Assembly (NCBI GenBank): GCA_910584985.1
Contig: CAJUDJ010000017.1
Location: 1-38,203, forward strand
Direction: 5' to 3'
DNA: 38,203 bases
Source: an uncultured Eubacterium sp.
GTDB taxonomy: Bacteria > Bacillota > Clostridia > Oscillospirales > Acutalibacteraceae
The first letter of the stretch is position 1. The number at the start of each line of letters is the position of its first letter. Below, piece by piece: positions 8,163 to 17,480 of this stretch. A model generated the notes under the pieces. It ran no database searches and had not been told where the DNA came from. It saw nothing but the letters and a program-made list of their open reading frames with translations. The position numbers and the translations under genes are program-made.

Positions 8163-8207
8163 ATTGCAGGGATTTTCAGGTAAAAAACACATCAGTGCCG
8201 CTTTTTA

Positions 8208-8236
8208 TTGCTATAATGATTACCGTATGATATAAT
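8208..8236 (+). promoter_or_regulatory. Promoter of the ABC exporter operon
   Basis: TTGCTA (8208-8213), 17-bp spacer, TATAAT (8231-8236), 33 bp before the first start codon. It is divergent from the Pho-regulated operon. Confidence 0.65.
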
Positions 8237-8268
8237 TAAAATTTAAATAAACGGAAGAGGTGAATGAA

Positions 8269-10089
8269 ATGGGATGGGTTCCTGTGCATAAAGCGGATAA
8301 TGTTCCCGTATGGAAAAATATTGTTTATGCTTTTAAAATACTTTTCAAATGCAGCAAAACCTATATGATATGGCATATTATAGATTTATGTGTGTATATT
8401 CTTTTCATAAATTTTTTCCAGAGTGTTTTATTTCTTCGTGTTCTGCTTGGCATTCTTGAGGGAAACGGAGATTTCAAATATTATGTAAAAACACTTGTTT
8501 TGTTTCTGGCAAGCGGGCTGATTTATGAATTCATTTCAACCTTCAGTGATTACAAATGTCTTGTAGGTGAAAAGAAAATTTTCAAAGCATTAAACAACAG
8601 AATTTTTGAAAAGGCAGCCAAGGTGGATATCAGCTGCTACGAAGATCCTGTTTTTTACGACAAATACCAGCGTGCAACGGAAATCCTTACGGGCGGCTAT
8701 TTTTCCGCATATTCCTATGCCGTTGCCAATATCATCGGAAGCATTATTGCATTTATTTCCGTTATCGGAATTGTTGCATCGGTTGATGCGGTTTTTCTTC
8801 TTTTTCTGCTTCCTATTTTCATTATCCTGCCGCTTGAAATCCTGAAAAGCCGTGCTGTTTACAACAGGGACTGTGCAATGACACCGAATAACAGAATCAA
8901 GGCATATACCCAGCGTACTGTATTTCTGAAGGATTTTTCAAAGGACATCAGAACATCCAATATTTTTCATGTAATTATTTCACGGTTTAACCGAGCAATA
9001 CAATCCAATATTGAAATCATCAGAAAATACGGACTGCGGCTTTTTCTGATGGGCATGACACGCTCCTTTTTCAGTGAATTTGTTCCGATTGCGGGCACAT
9101 ATGCTTTTGCAGGCTACCGTTTTCTGTATACCGACACACTTTCCGTTTCCGGCTTTTCGGTGATGCTTTCCTCCATCAATTCCATTCGCAATGTTACGGC
9201 AACGGTTGCAAACAATTTCGGCGAACTTTCCGCAGTTTCCCTTTATTTTCAGAATCTGCGTGAATTTTTTGAATATGAATCCGTAGTGGTTTCCGGTGAA
9301 AAAGAACCGGCTGAATTTGAAAGCCTTGAATTCAAGCATGTTTATTTCAGATATCCTTCGGCAAAAAAAGATTCCCTTCAGGATATAAACCTGAAAATAA
9401 ACAAAGGTGAAACAGCAGCTGTTGTAGGAATAAACGGAGCAGGAAAAACAACCTTTGTGAAACTGCTTTTAAGATTTTACGATGTTACAGACGGTGAAAT
9501 TCTTTACAATGGAACTAACATTAAGGAATACAACACGGAAAAGCTGCGGCTTAAATTTGCAACGGTTTTCCAGGATTATAAAACCTTTGCCCTTTCCGTG
9601 AATGAAAATGTTATGTGCAAAAACTGCACCGAGGACGACAAACGAAAGGCAGAAACCGCTTTGAAGCAAAGCGGAGCCTATGAAAAAATTGCTTCGCTTG
9701 AAAACGGAGCAGACACTGTGCTTACAAAGGAATTTGACGAAAACGGAGCAGGACTTTCAGGCGGAGAAGCACAGAAAACAGCTGTTGCCAGAATGTTTGC
9801 AAGCCATTTTGATGTGGCAATTCTGGATGAGCCTTCCTCTGCGCTTGACCCGATTGCAGAATATAAAATGTATGAAAATTTGATTCTTGCAACAAAGGAC
9901 AAAACTGTTATTTACATTTCACACAGGCTTTCAAGCGCCGTGCTTTCAGACCGGATTTTTGTGCTTGAAAACGGAACGGTAATTGAAAGCGGCAGCCATT
10001 TTGACCTTATGCAAAGCGGCGGAAAATATGCTGAAATGTTTGCCCTGCAGGCATCAAGCTATAAAAAGGAGGTGCCGGCAGATGCATAA
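8269..10089 (+). CDS. ABC exporter half-transporter 1 (permease-ATPase)
   Basis: A 606-residue type-I ABC exporter half. The N-terminal membrane domain (about 1-330) has several hydrophobic segments. The ATPase domain has Walker A GINGAGKTT (387-395), signature LSGGEAQK (496-503), Walker B with DEP at 520-522 and switch ISHRLS near 550. ATG 8269 is preceded by GGAAGAGG at 8 nt; an in-frame GTG at 8260 lies inside that ribosome binding site. The stop overlaps the next gene, another half exporter, by 8 bp, so the two probably form a heterodimer. The catalytic Glu after Walker B is present (LDEPSS). The substrate is unknown; drugs, lipids or peptides are all possible. Confidence 0.9.
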   Translation: MGWVPVHKADNVPVWKNIVYAFKILFKCSKTYMIWHIIDLCVYILFINFFQSVLFLRVLLGILEGNGDFKYYVKTLVLFLASGLIYEFISTFSDYKCLVGEKKIFKALNNRIFEKAAKVDISCYEDPVFYDKYQRATEILTGGYFSAYSYAVANIIGSIIAFISVIGIVASVDAVFLLFLLPIFIILPLEILKSRAVYNRDCAMTPNNRIKAYTQRTVFLKDFSKDIRTSNIFHVIISRFNRAIQSNIEIIRKYGLRLFLMGMTRSFFSEFVPIAGTYAFAGYRFLYTDTLSVSGFSVMLSSINSIRNVTATVANNFGELSAVSLYFQNLREFFEYESVVVSGEKEPAEFESLEFKHVYFRYPSAKKDSLQDINLKINKGETAAVVGINGAGKTTFVKLLLRFYDVTDGEILYNGTNIKEYNTEKLRLKFATVFQDYKTFALSVNENVMCKNCTEDDKRKAETALKQSGAYEKIASLENGADTVLTKEFDENGAGLSGGEAQKTAVARMFASHFDVAILDEPSSALDPIAEYKMYENLILATKDKTVIYISHRLSSAVLSDRIFVLENGTVIESGSHFDLMQSGGKYAEMFALQASSYKKEVPADA

Positions 10090-11869
10090 AACAAAAGAGC
10101 ATTCCACCTTTTCAAACATCTTTTTCTTTCTGAAAATGATGTTTAAAATTTCCCCGATGCTGGTAATCGGCGAATGCCTGACGGGGCTTCTGATAAATTT
10201 GCCGACAAGGCTTATTGCCGTGCTTGGTGTAAAATATGTAATAGACACGGTTTCCTCCGGAGAAAACAAAATAAAAATCATCTATGCTGCAGCCGCTATT
10301 GCCGCAATGCTTCTGATAAGCGAGCTTTTAAAATGGATTTACAGCGAATTTTTTCTTCATGCAGAAAAAGAAAAGATGACAAAGGGATTAAGCACAAAGT
10401 TTTATCAGAAAGCAAAAAGCCTTGATCTTGAATCCTATGACAATCCACATTTTTACAGCAGCTTCATCCTTGCCATTGAAGCATCATCAGGCAATATGCA
10501 AAGAATACTGGATATGGTGAAGGGCTATGTGGCAGAGCTTGTTTCGCTCATTGCCATAGGTGCAGTTATTTTAACCATAGACCCGGTGTGCCTGATAATT
10601 ATTCTTGTAACCATAGCTGTTTTTACGCCTATCAGCAGAAAAATCGGCACGCTTCAGTCGCAGAGAAGAATAGACAATAACCGGCTTCATCGCAGAGCGG
10701 ATTATTTTGCAAGAATATTTTATCTGCAGGATTATGCCAAGGAAGTGCGCATGAATAATATAAAGCCGCTTCTTACAGAGCGCTATAACGAGGCTGCCGA
10801 TGATGTAATTGAAAATCAGCAAAAATATGTAAAAAAAATAGACACTATTTATTTCTTTCAGGAAAGCGGTGTGCAGATTATCGGTTTTATGTTTATTCTG
10901 CCGCTTTACCTTGGCTACTGTGTGCTTGTGAGGCACTCTCTTTCGGCAGGGGATTTTGTGGCTTCCTTCAACGGTGCGTTTTCAATCGCAGCTGCATTTT
11001 CCTATCTGACAATTTTTGTAACAAGAAATTTTTCTGAGCAGTCCAGAATGATTGAAAAATTCAGAATGTTTCTGAAAGAGGAAAACAGAATTAAAGACGG
11101 CACACACACTGCCGAAAAAAACGGGGCAGAGGAAATCGAATTCAAAAATGTTTCCTTCACATATCCCGGAAACAGCAGCCCCACGCTTAAAAATATTAAT
11201 TTTTCCATTAAGCCTAAAGAAAAAATTGCCTTGGTAGGTTATAATGGCGCAGGAAAAACCACGCTTACAAATCTTCTGCTTCGCCTTTATGATGTTACAG
11301 AGGGTGAAATTTTGATTGGCGGCAGAAATATAAAGGACGAAACCGTAGTTTCACACAGAAGCCGTTTTGCCGCTGTTTTTCAGGATTTTCAGATTTTTGC
11401 CGCCACGCTTGGTGAAAATGTGGCACTTGATCTGAATCCTGATGAAAACGAAGTTAAAAAAGCCCTGCGGCACAGCGGATTTGCAAAAAATCTTCCGCAG
11501 GGAACAGATACGGAGCTGCTGCGTGAATTTGATGATGAGGGCGTTATGCTTTCCGGCGGTGAAGCTCAGAAGATTGCCGTTTCCCGCGCATTTTACAAAA
11601 ACTGCCCTTATGTGATTATGGATGAACCGTCTGCCAACCTTGACCCGGTTGCTGAATACAATCTTAATAAAGCAATGACCGAAGCAGCAGAAAACAAAAC
11701 GGTTGTTTTTATATCCCACCGTCTTTCCACAACAAGAAATGCAGATAAAATTTTTGTAATGGAAAATGGTGAAATTGTGGAAAGCGGAAGCCACGAAGAA
11801 CTTATGGCTCAAAACGGAAAATACGCATATATGTTTAATCTGCAGGCTGAAAAGTACCGCAGGGAATAA
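10082..11869 (+). CDS. ABC exporter half-transporter 2 (permease-ATPase)
   Basis: A 595-residue partner of the preceding protein. It has an N-terminal membrane domain, then Walker A GYNGAGKTT (386-394), signature LSGGEAQK (490-497) and Walker B MDEPSANLDP (from about 513). The frame is open 33 codons further upstream inside the first gene, but ATG 10082 has AAGGAGG 9 nt away and an 8-bp overlap with the preceding stop. Both partners keep canonical signature and Walker B glutamate residues, so I see no degenerate nucleotide site, unlike many heterodimeric exporters. No MarR or TetR regulator is adjacent. Confidence 0.9.
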   Translation: MHKTKEHSTFSNIFFFLKMMFKISPMLVIGECLTGLLINLPTRLIAVLGVKYVIDTVSSGENKIKIIYAAAAIAAMLLISELLKWIYSEFFLHAEKEKMTKGLSTKFYQKAKSLDLESYDNPHFYSSFILAIEASSGNMQRILDMVKGYVAELVSLIAIGAVILTIDPVCLIIILVTIAVFTPISRKIGTLQSQRRIDNNRLHRRADYFARIFYLQDYAKEVRMNNIKPLLTERYNEAADDVIENQQKYVKKIDTIYFFQESGVQIIGFMFILPLYLGYCVLVRHSLSAGDFVASFNGAFSIAAAFSYLTIFVTRNFSEQSRMIEKFRMFLKEENRIKDGTHTAEKNGAEEIEFKNVSFTYPGNSSPTLKNINFSIKPKEKIALVGYNGAGKTTLTNLLLRLYDVTEGEILIGGRNIKDETVVSHRSRFAAVFQDFQIFAATLGENVALDLNPDENEVKKALRHSGFAKNLPQGTDTELLREFDDEGVMLSGGEAQKIAVSRAFYKNCPYVIMDEPSANLDPVAEYNLNKAMTEAAENKTVVFISHRLSTTRNADKIFVMENGEIVESGSHEELMAQNGKYAYMFNLQAEKYRRE

Positions 11870-11889
11870 ACAAAAAGCAGGTGTTAAAA

Positions 11890-12573
11890 TTGGAAAAAAA
11901 CAAACAGATGTCCGAAGCCTTTCTGACAGGTGCCGTTCTTGCAGTTGTGGGTGGCTTTCTGGACGCCTATACTTACATATGCCGTGGTGCAGTTTTTGCA
12001 AATGCGCAGACGGGCAACATTGTGCTTATGGGAATCCGTCTTGCAGACAGGGATTTTTCAGGCGCAGTTTACTATATCATTCCGATTATTGCCTTTGTTG
12101 CCGGCGTTCTGATTTCGGAAATCATCAGAAATCTTTTCAGAAAAAGCAGGCTGATTCACTGGCGGCAGATTATTCTCGCCTTTGAAACTGCCGTACTTAT
12201 CCTTGTTGCTTTTATTCCGGCAGATGATTTCAATAATCTGATTTCCAACACCCTGATTTCTTTTGTCTGTTCGCTTCAGGTGCAAAGCTTCAGAACGGTA
12301 AACGGCAATGCAATTGCAACCACAATGTGCACAGGAAATCTGAGAAGCGCAGCAGAAATGTTTTTCAGATATACGGCAACCAAAAGAAAAACATATTTAA
12401 ACCGTTCCTTTCAGTATTCGGGCATCATTATATTTTTCATAATGGGTGCGGCAATCGGCACGGTATTTACAAAGGTTTTTGAAGTAAAAGCGGTTTTATT
12501 TGCCTGCATAGGGCTGATTATAACCTTTATTCTTTTATTTAAAAAAGCGAAAGCGGCGAAACCGAATGGATGA
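11890..12573 (+). CDS. YoaK/DUF1275 family membrane protein
   Basis: A protein of about 227 residues with five to six hydrophobic segments. GGFLDAYTYI...FANAQTGNIVLMG near the N-terminus and FRTVNGNAIATTMCTGNLRS in the middle are the hallmark motifs of DUF1275 (YoaK). Function in the family is unestablished; a transport or stress role is usually supposed. The start is TTG 11890, with GCAGGTG about 6 nt upstream; ATG 11908 is an alternative with no better site. It lies 20 bp after the ABC exporter pair and overlaps the MATE gene by 8 bp, so it belongs to the same export operon. Confidence 0.82.
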   Translation: MEKNKQMSEAFLTGAVLAVVGGFLDAYTYICRGAVFANAQTGNIVLMGIRLADRDFSGAVYYIIPIIAFVAGVLISEIIRNLFRKSRLIHWRQIILAFETAVLILVAFIPADDFNNLISNTLISFVCSLQVQSFRTVNGNAIATTMCTGNLRSAAEMFFRYTATKRKTYLNRSFQYSGIIIFFIMGAAIGTVFTKVFEVKAVLFACIGLIITFILLFKKAKAAKPNG

Positions 12574-13939
12574 TGCAGTTGCAAAAAAGCAGTTTATAAA
12601 AATGACCGAAACCCCCGTGAAAAGGCTTATTGCATCGCTTGCACTGCCAACTGTAATCAGCATGCTGATTACAACCGTTTATAATATTACGGACACTTAT
12701 TTTGTTTCCAAAATAAGCATTCCGGCAAGCGGCGCCACGGGAATTGTGTTCAGCCTTATGGCAATTCTTCAGGCCTTCGGCTTTATGTTCGGCCATGGCT
12801 CAGGAAGCTGCATCAGCAGGCATCTTGGTGCAATGGAGTTTGAAAAGGCAAAACGATATGCCTCAACAGGTGTTTTTCTGGCAGCAGCCTCGGGAATTAT
12901 GATCATGCTTTTCGGCATTCTGTTTATAAATCCGCTTATGAAAATACTGGGCAGTACAGATACGATTCTGCCGTTTGCAAAAACATATGGCTTATATATT
13001 CTGATTGCAGGCCCGGCAATGACAACAGGCTGTGTTATGAACAACATTCTGCGCTACGAGGGACTTGCTTCGCTTGCCATGCTGGGGTTGACAGCAGGCG
13101 GAATTTTAAATATTATTCTTGACCCGATACTTATATTCAGCCTGAATCTCGGCATTGCCGGTGCGGGAATTGCAACCGCAGTTTCCCAATATATCAGCAT
13201 GCTTCTGCTGCTTATGATGTTTATATGCGGGAAAACCCAAAGCAAAATATCACTGAAATACATAACCCTTAACCTTCGGTTTATGGCCGAAATTGCCGCA
13301 ACAGGGCTTCCGAGCCTTGCACGCCAGGGGCTGAACAGCATTTCAAATATGGTGCTGAATCATCAGGCTGCCGTTTACGGCGATGCCTGCATTGCGGCAA
13401 TGAGCATTGTTTCAAAATGCTCCAATTTCCTGTTCAGTATCTGTGTAGGAATCGGTCAGGGCTTTCAGCCTGTGTCTGCCTTCAATTATGGGGCAAAAAA
13501 ATATTCCCGTGTGAAATCGGGAATGAATTTTACATGGCTTTTTTCCACAGCAGTTATCGCAGTTTTATCCGCAGCATGCTTTGCCCTTTCTCCTGAAATT
13601 ATCCGCCTTTTCAGAGAGGATGCACAGGTTATTGAAACGGGAAGCAAGGCACTGCGCGCTGTCTGTGCCGCTCTTTTGTTTCTGCCAACGGTTATGGTTG
13701 CAAATATGACCTTTCAGAGCATTGGGAAAAGCGGAAGGGCACTGTTTCTTGCTTCGGCACAGAACGGGCTTCTTTTTATTCCGCTTATCTTAGTTCTGCC
13801 GCTTACTTTCGGCATAAATGGAATTCTGCTGGCGCAGCCGCTGTCCTATATCCTTTCGGCGGCAATATCCGTTCCGTTTCTGCTGGGTTTTTCAAAAGAA
13901 CTCAAAAAAATAACAGTACAAAAAGACGGTTCATTCTGA
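12566..13939 (+). CDS. MATE-family multidrug/Na+ antiporter
   Basis: A 457-residue protein with about 12 transmembrane segments. The N-terminal LPTVISMLITTVYNITDTYF and the repeated-half arrangement with LNIILDPILIF are typical of the DinF/NorM-like MATE group. Known members expel cationic drugs or metabolites with Na+ or H+ antiport across the cytoplasmic membrane. The start ATG 12566 lies inside the end of the YoaK gene (8-bp overlap). It is the last gene of a four-gene operon containing three predicted exporters, which suggests a joint detoxification or export role. The stop codon lies inside the loop of the terminator hairpin. Confidence 0.93.
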   Translation: MDDAVAKKQFIKMTETPVKRLIASLALPTVISMLITTVYNITDTYFVSKISIPASGATGIVFSLMAILQAFGFMFGHGSGSCISRHLGAMEFEKAKRYASTGVFLAAASGIMIMLFGILFINPLMKILGSTDTILPFAKTYGLYILIAGPAMTTGCVMNNILRYEGLASLAMLGLTAGGILNIILDPILIFSLNLGIAGAGIATAVSQYISMLLLLMMFICGKTQSKISLKYITLNLRFMAEIAATGLPSLARQGLNSISNMVLNHQAAVYGDACIAAMSIVSKCSNFLFSICVGIGQGFQPVSAFNYGAKKYSRVKSGMNFTWLFSTAVIAVLSAACFALSPEIIRLFREDAQVIETGSKALRAVCAALLFLPTVMVANMTFQSIGKSGRALFLASAQNGLLFIPLILVLPLTFGINGILLAQPLSYILSAAISVPFLLGFSKELKKITVQKDGSF

Positions 13940-13950
13940 ACCGTCTTTTT
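13920..13950. terminator. Bidirectional terminator overlapping the MATE stop codon
   Basis: The 14-bp stem AAAAAGACGGTTCA / TGAACCGTCTTTTT has a 3-nt loop, with A and T runs on both sides. The MATE stop (13937-13939) is inside the hairpin. It serves both the export operon and the convergent gene at 13968. Confidence 0.9.
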
Positions 13951-13967
13951 GCCTGAACAAATATATT

Positions 13968-14720
13968 TTATGTTTCGTCCATATAAATCCGAATGCTTTC
14001 AGGCACTTTCGCCTTCATAAGATTATAGGCTTCTGATTTTCTGACATAATCAAAAATATTTTCCTCTGTGTCATAATCCCATACGGTTTCGGATAAAACG
14101 GAATGCTCCTGATTGGGTTCATAAAGCATTTCCATATGAAGTTGATAAAATTCGTCCTCTTCACCAGCCACCTGCCTTACAAGCGAAAAACAAATCCGAT
14201 TGTCTGCACCGAACCAATCCGTATAGATCTCATAAAGAATATTATCTCTGTCTTCACAATCTGCAGCATGCATTTTACACATGTTTTCAAAGCATCTGAT
14301 CAAATCGGATAAGGAAGTGTTTTTATCGGCGTTTTCTTTTAGATAAGCTTCTGCATCTTTAACCCTGATTTCTGCATCTTCATCTGTTTCAGCCAAATTG
14401 CTTTTTTCCTCTGCTGCAAGCAGAATCCCTTTATAATAAGATAGAAAACTTCTGTTGTTACGCATCACAGTATCTAAAATTTCTTCTGCCTGCAATGCAC
14501 TGACATTGCCAAGCGCAAATCGAATCTGTCGGATATGCAAAACAGGTCCGATATAAATAAAAAACAGCAGGGCTATTATTCCGGCAATTTTAAAAACCGT
14601 GAAATCAAGCAGGAAGCCGGATACAGCAAAGAACAGGCCCGCAATCAGCGGTACGGATCCGATCGGCAGCCCATTGCATATTGCGGATAGTATAACGGAA
14701 AACGGTAATTTTCTTTTCAT
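13968..14720 (-). CDS. Uncharacterised membrane-anchored protein
   Basis: A 250-residue protein I do not recognise. It has two hydrophobic segments near the N-terminus (about 9-35 and 38-62), then an acidic, mostly helical, presumably cytoplasmic domain of about 185 residues with no catalytic motif I can name. ATG 14720 has GAAAGGA six bases upstream; an upstream start would add seven residues without a site. It lies alone between two bidirectional terminators, convergent with the MATE gene. No sign of frameshift or unusual codon use. Confidence 0.7.
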   Translation of the reverse strand: MKRKLPFSVILSAICNGLPIGSVPLIAGLFFAVSGFLLDFTVFKIAGIIALLFFIYIGPVLHIRQIRFALGNVSALQAEEILDTVMRNNRSFLSYYKGILLAAEEKSNLAETDEDAEIRVKDAEAYLKENADKNTSLSDLIRCFENMCKMHAADCEDRDNILYEIYTDWFGADNRICFSLVRQVAGEEDEFYQLHMEMLYEPNQEHSVLSETVWDYDTEENIFDYVRKSEAYNLMKAKVPESIRIYMDET

Positions 14721-14752
14721 ATATCGTCCTTTCAAAATCAATAAATCAGTAT

Positions 14753-14790
14753 AAAATAACGGAGAGTGTTTTACCCTCCGTTATTTTTAT
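14753..14790. terminator. Terminator of the GPH transporter
   Basis: The stem AAAATAACGGAG / CTCCGTTATTTT lies just after the transporter stop on the minus strand. The T tract is short in both directions. Confidence 0.7.
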
Positions 14791-14793
14791 AAT

Positions 14794-16359
14794 TTATGCC
14801 TGCATAGCACTGTTCAGCTCTGCCTGGTATTCTTTTTCTTTTTCTTCTCTGAACTTTTTCAGCTTAGCCTCCTGGCCCTTCTCGTCAAATTTATAGAAGA
14901 ACATCGGAACAGCCTGTAAAATCAGACCAATTGCGCCAAGGCCTGTAAGCATAAAGAAGATTACATTCAGAACGGTGGTATAATTCGTGCCGTCAATTAC
15001 ACTGGCCTGTGTTGTTGAGGTAATCAGCGGAACCGTGTAATTCTGCGAAATGGATGCCATTTTTGACGCCTCATAGCCAACAAAATTAACAATATTGAGC
15101 ATAACAACATTGAACACGGCAATAGATACCTTATTCACAAGGCTTCTGAACGAGAATACGGTTCCTTCAAGCCTTTCCTTGCTTCTCATTTCAATATCAT
15201 CAACTGTGTCGGAGAACATTGCAATCAGAAGAACAAGGCTCATGCCGACAGGAAAATTTGTGAAAAAACGAAGAACGGTGTAAGTAATAGCACCTGCAAC
15301 CGTGTTATAAGGAATAATCCAGATACCGATTACAAAGGTAAGAATATCTGCTGCGGCGCCGATGAAACTCATCCATATCCAGAGCGTTTTCTTATCCATT
15401 TTCTTAAGAAGCGGCGGAATGAGCACCATGGAAAGCATATAGGAAATACCGCTGCCGATCTGAAGCAGAGGAGTAAGCAAACCTTCATTGGTAAGTGAAA
15501 TTTCAATGCCTATTGTATCCTTAATCCAGCCGCAAAGCTGATCCATCGGAATAACGCCGATGCAGTTCCACTTTGCAAAATAAGGAAGGAAAATTGCACC
15601 AAGGTTAACAATGGCAGTAAAAAATGCACAAATTGTAAGCACTCTCATTTTACCATCTGAAAATACGATTTTAAGCCCTTTGAAATAATTTGCTTTTTTA
15701 GGAGGAATATATACCTTTTCTTTGATACCGAAATAAGAAATAACAATCGGAATTCCTGCCATAACAGAGAAAATCACCGCACTCCAGAAATAACCCTGCT
15801 TTTCATTTGCATTTCCTGTGCCCCAGAAACCTGCAATGGTAAAGAACAATATAGAAGGAAGAATAGTTCCTATTGAACCTACTGTATTTGAAACAGATAC
15901 TGCCTTAACTCTTGTTTTGTCCTCAGGGAATACCAAAGTATTAAGGCCCTGATAAGGAATATCAAGCGCTGTATAGAAGGTGTAATAAACTATGTAGGCG
16001 ATAATTACATATATGAAATTTCCCTTCTGCCCGAAATTTACAGGGAAGAAAAGAAGAGATGTGGCAAGACATGCAGGAATTACCATCCATAAAATATAAG
16101 GTCTGCACTTACCTTTTTTCGTTCTTGTTTTATCAACAATCATACCCATCATAGGATCGTTAACTGCGTCCCAAATCTTTGTTGCCGAAAGCACAATAGA
16201 AGTCATTGCCAGCGTTAAGCCCAGAACATCTGTTAAATACAGATTCAGTGCTGTGTTAATCAGTGTCTGAATCGTAAGAAGTCCGAATGGCAGCAACGAA
16301 AAAGCGATAATTTCTTTTGTTGTTGCATTCTTCAAATCAATTCGTTTTGTTTTTGACAT
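14794..16359 (-). CDS. GPH-family (glycoside-pentoside-hexuronide) sugar symporter
   Basis: A 521-residue protein with about 12 transmembrane segments. The motif run TKIWDAVNDPMMGMIVDKTR, followed by GKCRPYILW, is the GPH signature. Known relatives (MelB, XynB/XylP, UidB types) import glycosides, pentosides or hexuronides with H+ or Na+. No glycoside hydrolase or PTS IIA-like domain is attached, and the nearest GH gene (36108) is decayed, so the substrate is open. ATG 16359 is preceded by AGGAGA. It has its own consensus promoter at 16437-16466 and a terminator, so it is monocistronic. Confidence 0.88.
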   Translation of the reverse strand: MSKTKRIDLKNATTKEIIAFSLLPFGLLTIQTLINTALNLYLTDVLGLTLAMTSIVLSATKIWDAVNDPMMGMIVDKTRTKKGKCRPYILWMVIPACLATSLLFFPVNFGQKGNFIYVIIAYIVYYTFYTALDIPYQGLNTLVFPEDKTRVKAVSVSNTVGSIGTILPSILFFTIAGFWGTGNANEKQGYFWSAVIFSVMAGIPIVISYFGIKEKVYIPPKKANYFKGLKIVFSDGKMRVLTICAFFTAIVNLGAIFLPYFAKWNCIGVIPMDQLCGWIKDTIGIEISLTNEGLLTPLLQIGSGISYMLSMVLIPPLLKKMDKKTLWIWMSFIGAAADILTFVIGIWIIPYNTVAGAITYTVLRFFTNFPVGMSLVLLIAMFSDTVDDIEMRSKERLEGTVFSFRSLVNKVSIAVFNVVMLNIVNFVGYEASKMASISQNYTVPLITSTTQASVIDGTNYTTVLNVIFFMLTGLGAIGLILQAVPMFFYKFDEKGQEAKLKKFREEKEKEYQAELNSAMQA

Positions 16360-16436
16360 TTTCCGTTTCTCCTGTCTTTATAATCTGCAATATTCATTTT
16401 ACCCCTCAGGCAAACATATTAAGCAGTGATTTGAAT

Positions 16437-16466
16437 ATTGTAACATTTACATTAATACATTGTCAA
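16437..16466 (-). promoter_or_regulatory. Promoter of the GPH symporter gene
   Basis: On the minus strand TTGACA (16461-16466), 18-bp spacer, TACAAT (16437-16442). Half sites TGAATATT (16432-16439) and AATATTCA (16470-16477) flank it as a widely spaced inverted repeat that could hold a repressor. The rest of 16360-16594 holds no gene I can support. Confidence 0.65.
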
Positions 16467-16594
16467 CAAAATATTCATAAAACCGTTTCATTTTTTAGTT
16501 TATTTTCACACAAATGTATCCTTGATTTCCGCACGGCAACAAAGCCGTTCAAATCCGAATGAAAAGCGGTTTCTGCACAAAAAATAAACAATCA

Positions 16595-17308
16595 TCATTT
16601 CTGCCTCTGTTCAAAATATTCTACAAATTCCATACTGGAGTGCATTGAAAAACCCTCTTTTTCATTCAGAATAATATGATCTGCAAGGCACACATCAACA
16701 TTTTTAAGAATATGCAGCAGATTCAGGGTAAAATCAATATCCTCACAGGAGGGATAGGCCGAACCGCTCGGATGATTATGTGCAATAATAATGCCTGAAG
16801 CATTATTTTCCAGCGCCAGCTCCATAACTTTTCTTATATTTACGGAAACGGCATCCACAACACCCTCTGAAATAAATTCACAACTTATGATTCTGTTTGA
16901 ACTGTCAAGCAGCATAACTGCAAATTTCTCATATCTGTTTTCAAATTTATACATCTCAAGAAAGTAATCAATCGCCGTGCTGAAATTATCTATTGCTTTA
17001 TATTCAGCACATCTGTTGCTGCTTATCCGCTCTGCAGCGCAATACACAAGCTTTATAAAATTGGCTGTTTTATCGCCGATTCCGTTTATTTTTCTGAGCT
17101 GATCTTCCGATGCAGACAGCACATTTTCAAAAGAACCGAAATGCTTGAGCAAATCTTTTGCGATTGGTTTAACATCTATTCTCGGTATTGCATAAAAAAG
17201 CAACATTTCCAGCACCTGATAATCTTCAAAGGCATTTCCGCCTCTTTGCGAAAACGCCTTCATCATTCTTTCTCTGTGCCCTTTTCTGTAATCCTCTTCC
17301 CTGTTCAT
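16595..17308 (-). CDS. radC: RadC-family JAMM protein
   Basis: A 237-residue protein with an N-terminal UPF0758/helix-hairpin-helix part (about 1-100, including INGIGDKTANFI) and a C-terminal JAB1/MPN metalloprotease fold. All JAMM ligands are present: Glu148, His177-x-His179, Ser187 and Asp190 (HNHPSG...SCED). RadC was named for DNA repair, but its biochemical role is unsettled. ATG 17308 has GGGAG eight bases upstream; an in-frame GTG five codons earlier has no site. The gene stands alone. No clear terminator follows it: a short ACGGC/GCCGT stem in 16530-16550 has no T run. Confidence 0.9.
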   Translation of the reverse strand: MNREEDYRKGHRERMMKAFSQRGGNAFEDYQVLEMLLFYAIPRIDVKPIAKDLLKHFGSFENVLSASEDQLRKINGIGDKTANFIKLVYCAAERISSNRCAEYKAIDNFSTAIDYFLEMYKFENRYEKFAVMLLDSSNRIISCEFISEGVVDAVSVNIRKVMELALENNASGIIIAHNHPSGSAYPSCEDIDFTLNLLHILKNVDVCLADHIILNEKEGFSMHSSMEFVEYFEQRQK

Positions 17309-17480
17309 TCCTATAACTCCCACAAACGTAAATACAAAATAAGTATAAAACAGAATTCATCAAATTTCCAGTATTTTCATTTAAAATATAACATACACCC
17401 TCAGATATTTACTAAAACAGCAAAATAAAACAAATTTCTACTAAAATTGATTTATCATTTTAAAAGAAAGGGAATTTTAT

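Noticed and set aside
16432..16477. Inverted repeat TGAATATT...AATATTCA as a definite operator
   Set aside because: The arms are AT-rich and 30 bp apart; by itself this could be chance. Mentioned only with the promoter.
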